From contig JAJFIE010000325.1 in the NCBI GenBank assembly GCA_021775275.1, forward strand, positions 1-6,505: a DNA stretch of 6,505 nucleotides, given 5' to 3'. The translations under genes and the position numbers were made by a program. A model generated the notes under the pieces. That model worked only from the letters and a program-made list of their open reading frames with translations. It had not been told where the DNA came from and made no database searches. The stretch's first letter is position 1. The number at the start of each line of letters is the position of its first letter. Of this stretch, positions 6,054-6,505 are shown piece by piece. The DNA comes from Rhodospirillales bacterium (GTDB taxonomy: Bacteria; Pseudomonadota; Alphaproteobacteria; Rhodospirillales; Casp-alpha2).

Positions 6054-6505
6054 TCATTCCGGCCTGACCACGTTCTGTTCGATATATGCCAGCAAGGCCG
6101 CAAGTGCGTCGGCAAAACTATCATACAATTGATCGATGGCCTCTTCCGAGACCTCAGCCTTGAACCCGGCATCGAGCGCGACCGCTGCCGCAAACACCTG
6201 TTCCGCACCCAAAGAACCCGAGATACCCTTTACAGTATGTGCGATAGTCTGGGCTTCCGCCCGTTCGCCTGCATCAAGGTGATTGCGAATTGTCACCGCC
6301 GCCCCGTCGTAGCGGTCTTTGAAATCGCATAACAGTTCTTCGAGAAAATCCTTTGAAAGACGGCTAATGGAGCTGGCCTTTTCCAGATTGATGACAGGAA
6401 GCTCCGACACATCCACCGCTTTGTCAGCATCGGCGACACTGTCCATCACCGGGGCTTCTTTTGGCTTTTCGTCTTGCGGCCTGACACCGGCGATCCAGGC
6501 ATTCA
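6054..6505 (-). CDS. C-terminal part of a phosphorelay protein with a terminal Hpt domain, partial (5' end beyond the window)
   Basis: The frame is open from the right edge to a TGA at 6054-6056; 149 residues are visible. A GTG at 6449 and an ATG at 6446 exist, but neither has a ribosome site, and the coding frame continues through them, so they are probably internal. Visible residues 1-7 (NAWIAGV, preceded by a partial codon ending TG, compatible with Met) resemble the end of a response-regulator receiver domain. Then comes a charged, proline-containing linker to about 35, then an Hpt four-helix domain. The phosphoacceptor is the histidine of AHTVKGISGSLGA (visible residue 89, codon 6237-6239). 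Hpt domains pass phosphate between receiver domains, so this is probably the end of a hybrid histidine kinase or a receiver-Hpt protein. A stand-alone Hpt protein starting at 6446 is the alternative. The Hpt call is firm; the upstream architecture is inferred. Confidence 0.82.
   Translation of the reverse strand, partial: NAWIAGVRPQDEKPKEAPVMDSVADADKAVDVSELPVINLEKASSISRLSKDFLEELLCDFKDRYDGAAVTIRNHLDAGERAEAQTIAHTVKGISGSLGAEQVFAAAVALDAGFKAEVSEEAIDQLYDSFADALAALLAYIEQNVVRPE

Noticed and set aside
1..6505. CRISPR array, tRNA/rRNA genes, insertion sequence ends, defence or toxin-antitoxin system
   Set aside because: No regularly spaced repeats, cloverleaf, transposase or terminal inverted repeats were seen. 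The RHH protein could recall an antitoxin, but no toxin gene is next to it and its motifs fit RHH_4 instead.

Overview
The window looks like a chromosomal segment of an alphaproteobacterium, most likely a free-living or marine Rhodospirillales-type organism. The reasons are a moderate GC content, strong GGAGG-type ribosome sites, a small ribbon-helix-helix protein of the mainly alphaproteobacterial RHH_4 type, and a Tat-dependent two-gene dehydrogenase. This placement is inference from gene content, not from a marker gene. I see no mobile element, integrase, tRNA, rRNA or CRISPR array.

Left part, plus strand (1-1349). The first 90 bases are the C-terminal tail of a protein whose last residues resemble the GcvT-like C-terminal barrel of dimethylglycine/sarcosine dehydrogenase-type FAD oxidoreductases. 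After a 92-base gap with a direct repeat and an imperfect hairpin comes a gene for a 368-residue FkbM-like methyltransferase-fold protein. It ends at a textbook intrinsic terminator (1313-1349).

Right part, minus strand (1381-6505, read right to left). The order of transcription is: (1) the C-terminal part of a multi-domain phosphorelay protein ending in an Hpt domain, which runs off the window edge; (2) a class III PLP aminotransferase of the omega-amino acid/amine:pyruvate type, followed by its own terminator at 4424-4455; (3) a 101-residue ribbon-helix-helix protein; (4) a probable three-gene operon of a glyoxalase I-like VOC protein, a Tat-exported gluconate 2-dehydrogenase subunit 3-like small subunit, and an FAD-dependent GMC oxidoreductase large subunit.

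How they fit together. The clearest functional unit is the last one. The small subunit carries a twin-arginine signal while the GMC subunit has none, so the pair is probably folded in the cytoplasm and exported together as a periplasmic sugar/alcohol/sugar-acid dehydrogenase. No cytochrome c subunit is encoded here. The VOC protein keeps all four glyoxalase I metal ligands and may detoxify methylglyoxal or act on a related product. The aminotransferase and the dimethylglycine dehydrogenase-like tail suggest amine/amino acid catabolism nearby, but they are on different strands and need not be linked. Several start codons were revised from ribosome-site positions. I found nothing that amounts to a clearly new system; the most useful observations are the dehydrogenase operon without a visible electron acceptor, its altered cysteine cluster, and the off-edge Hpt protein with a possible degenerate receiver tail.
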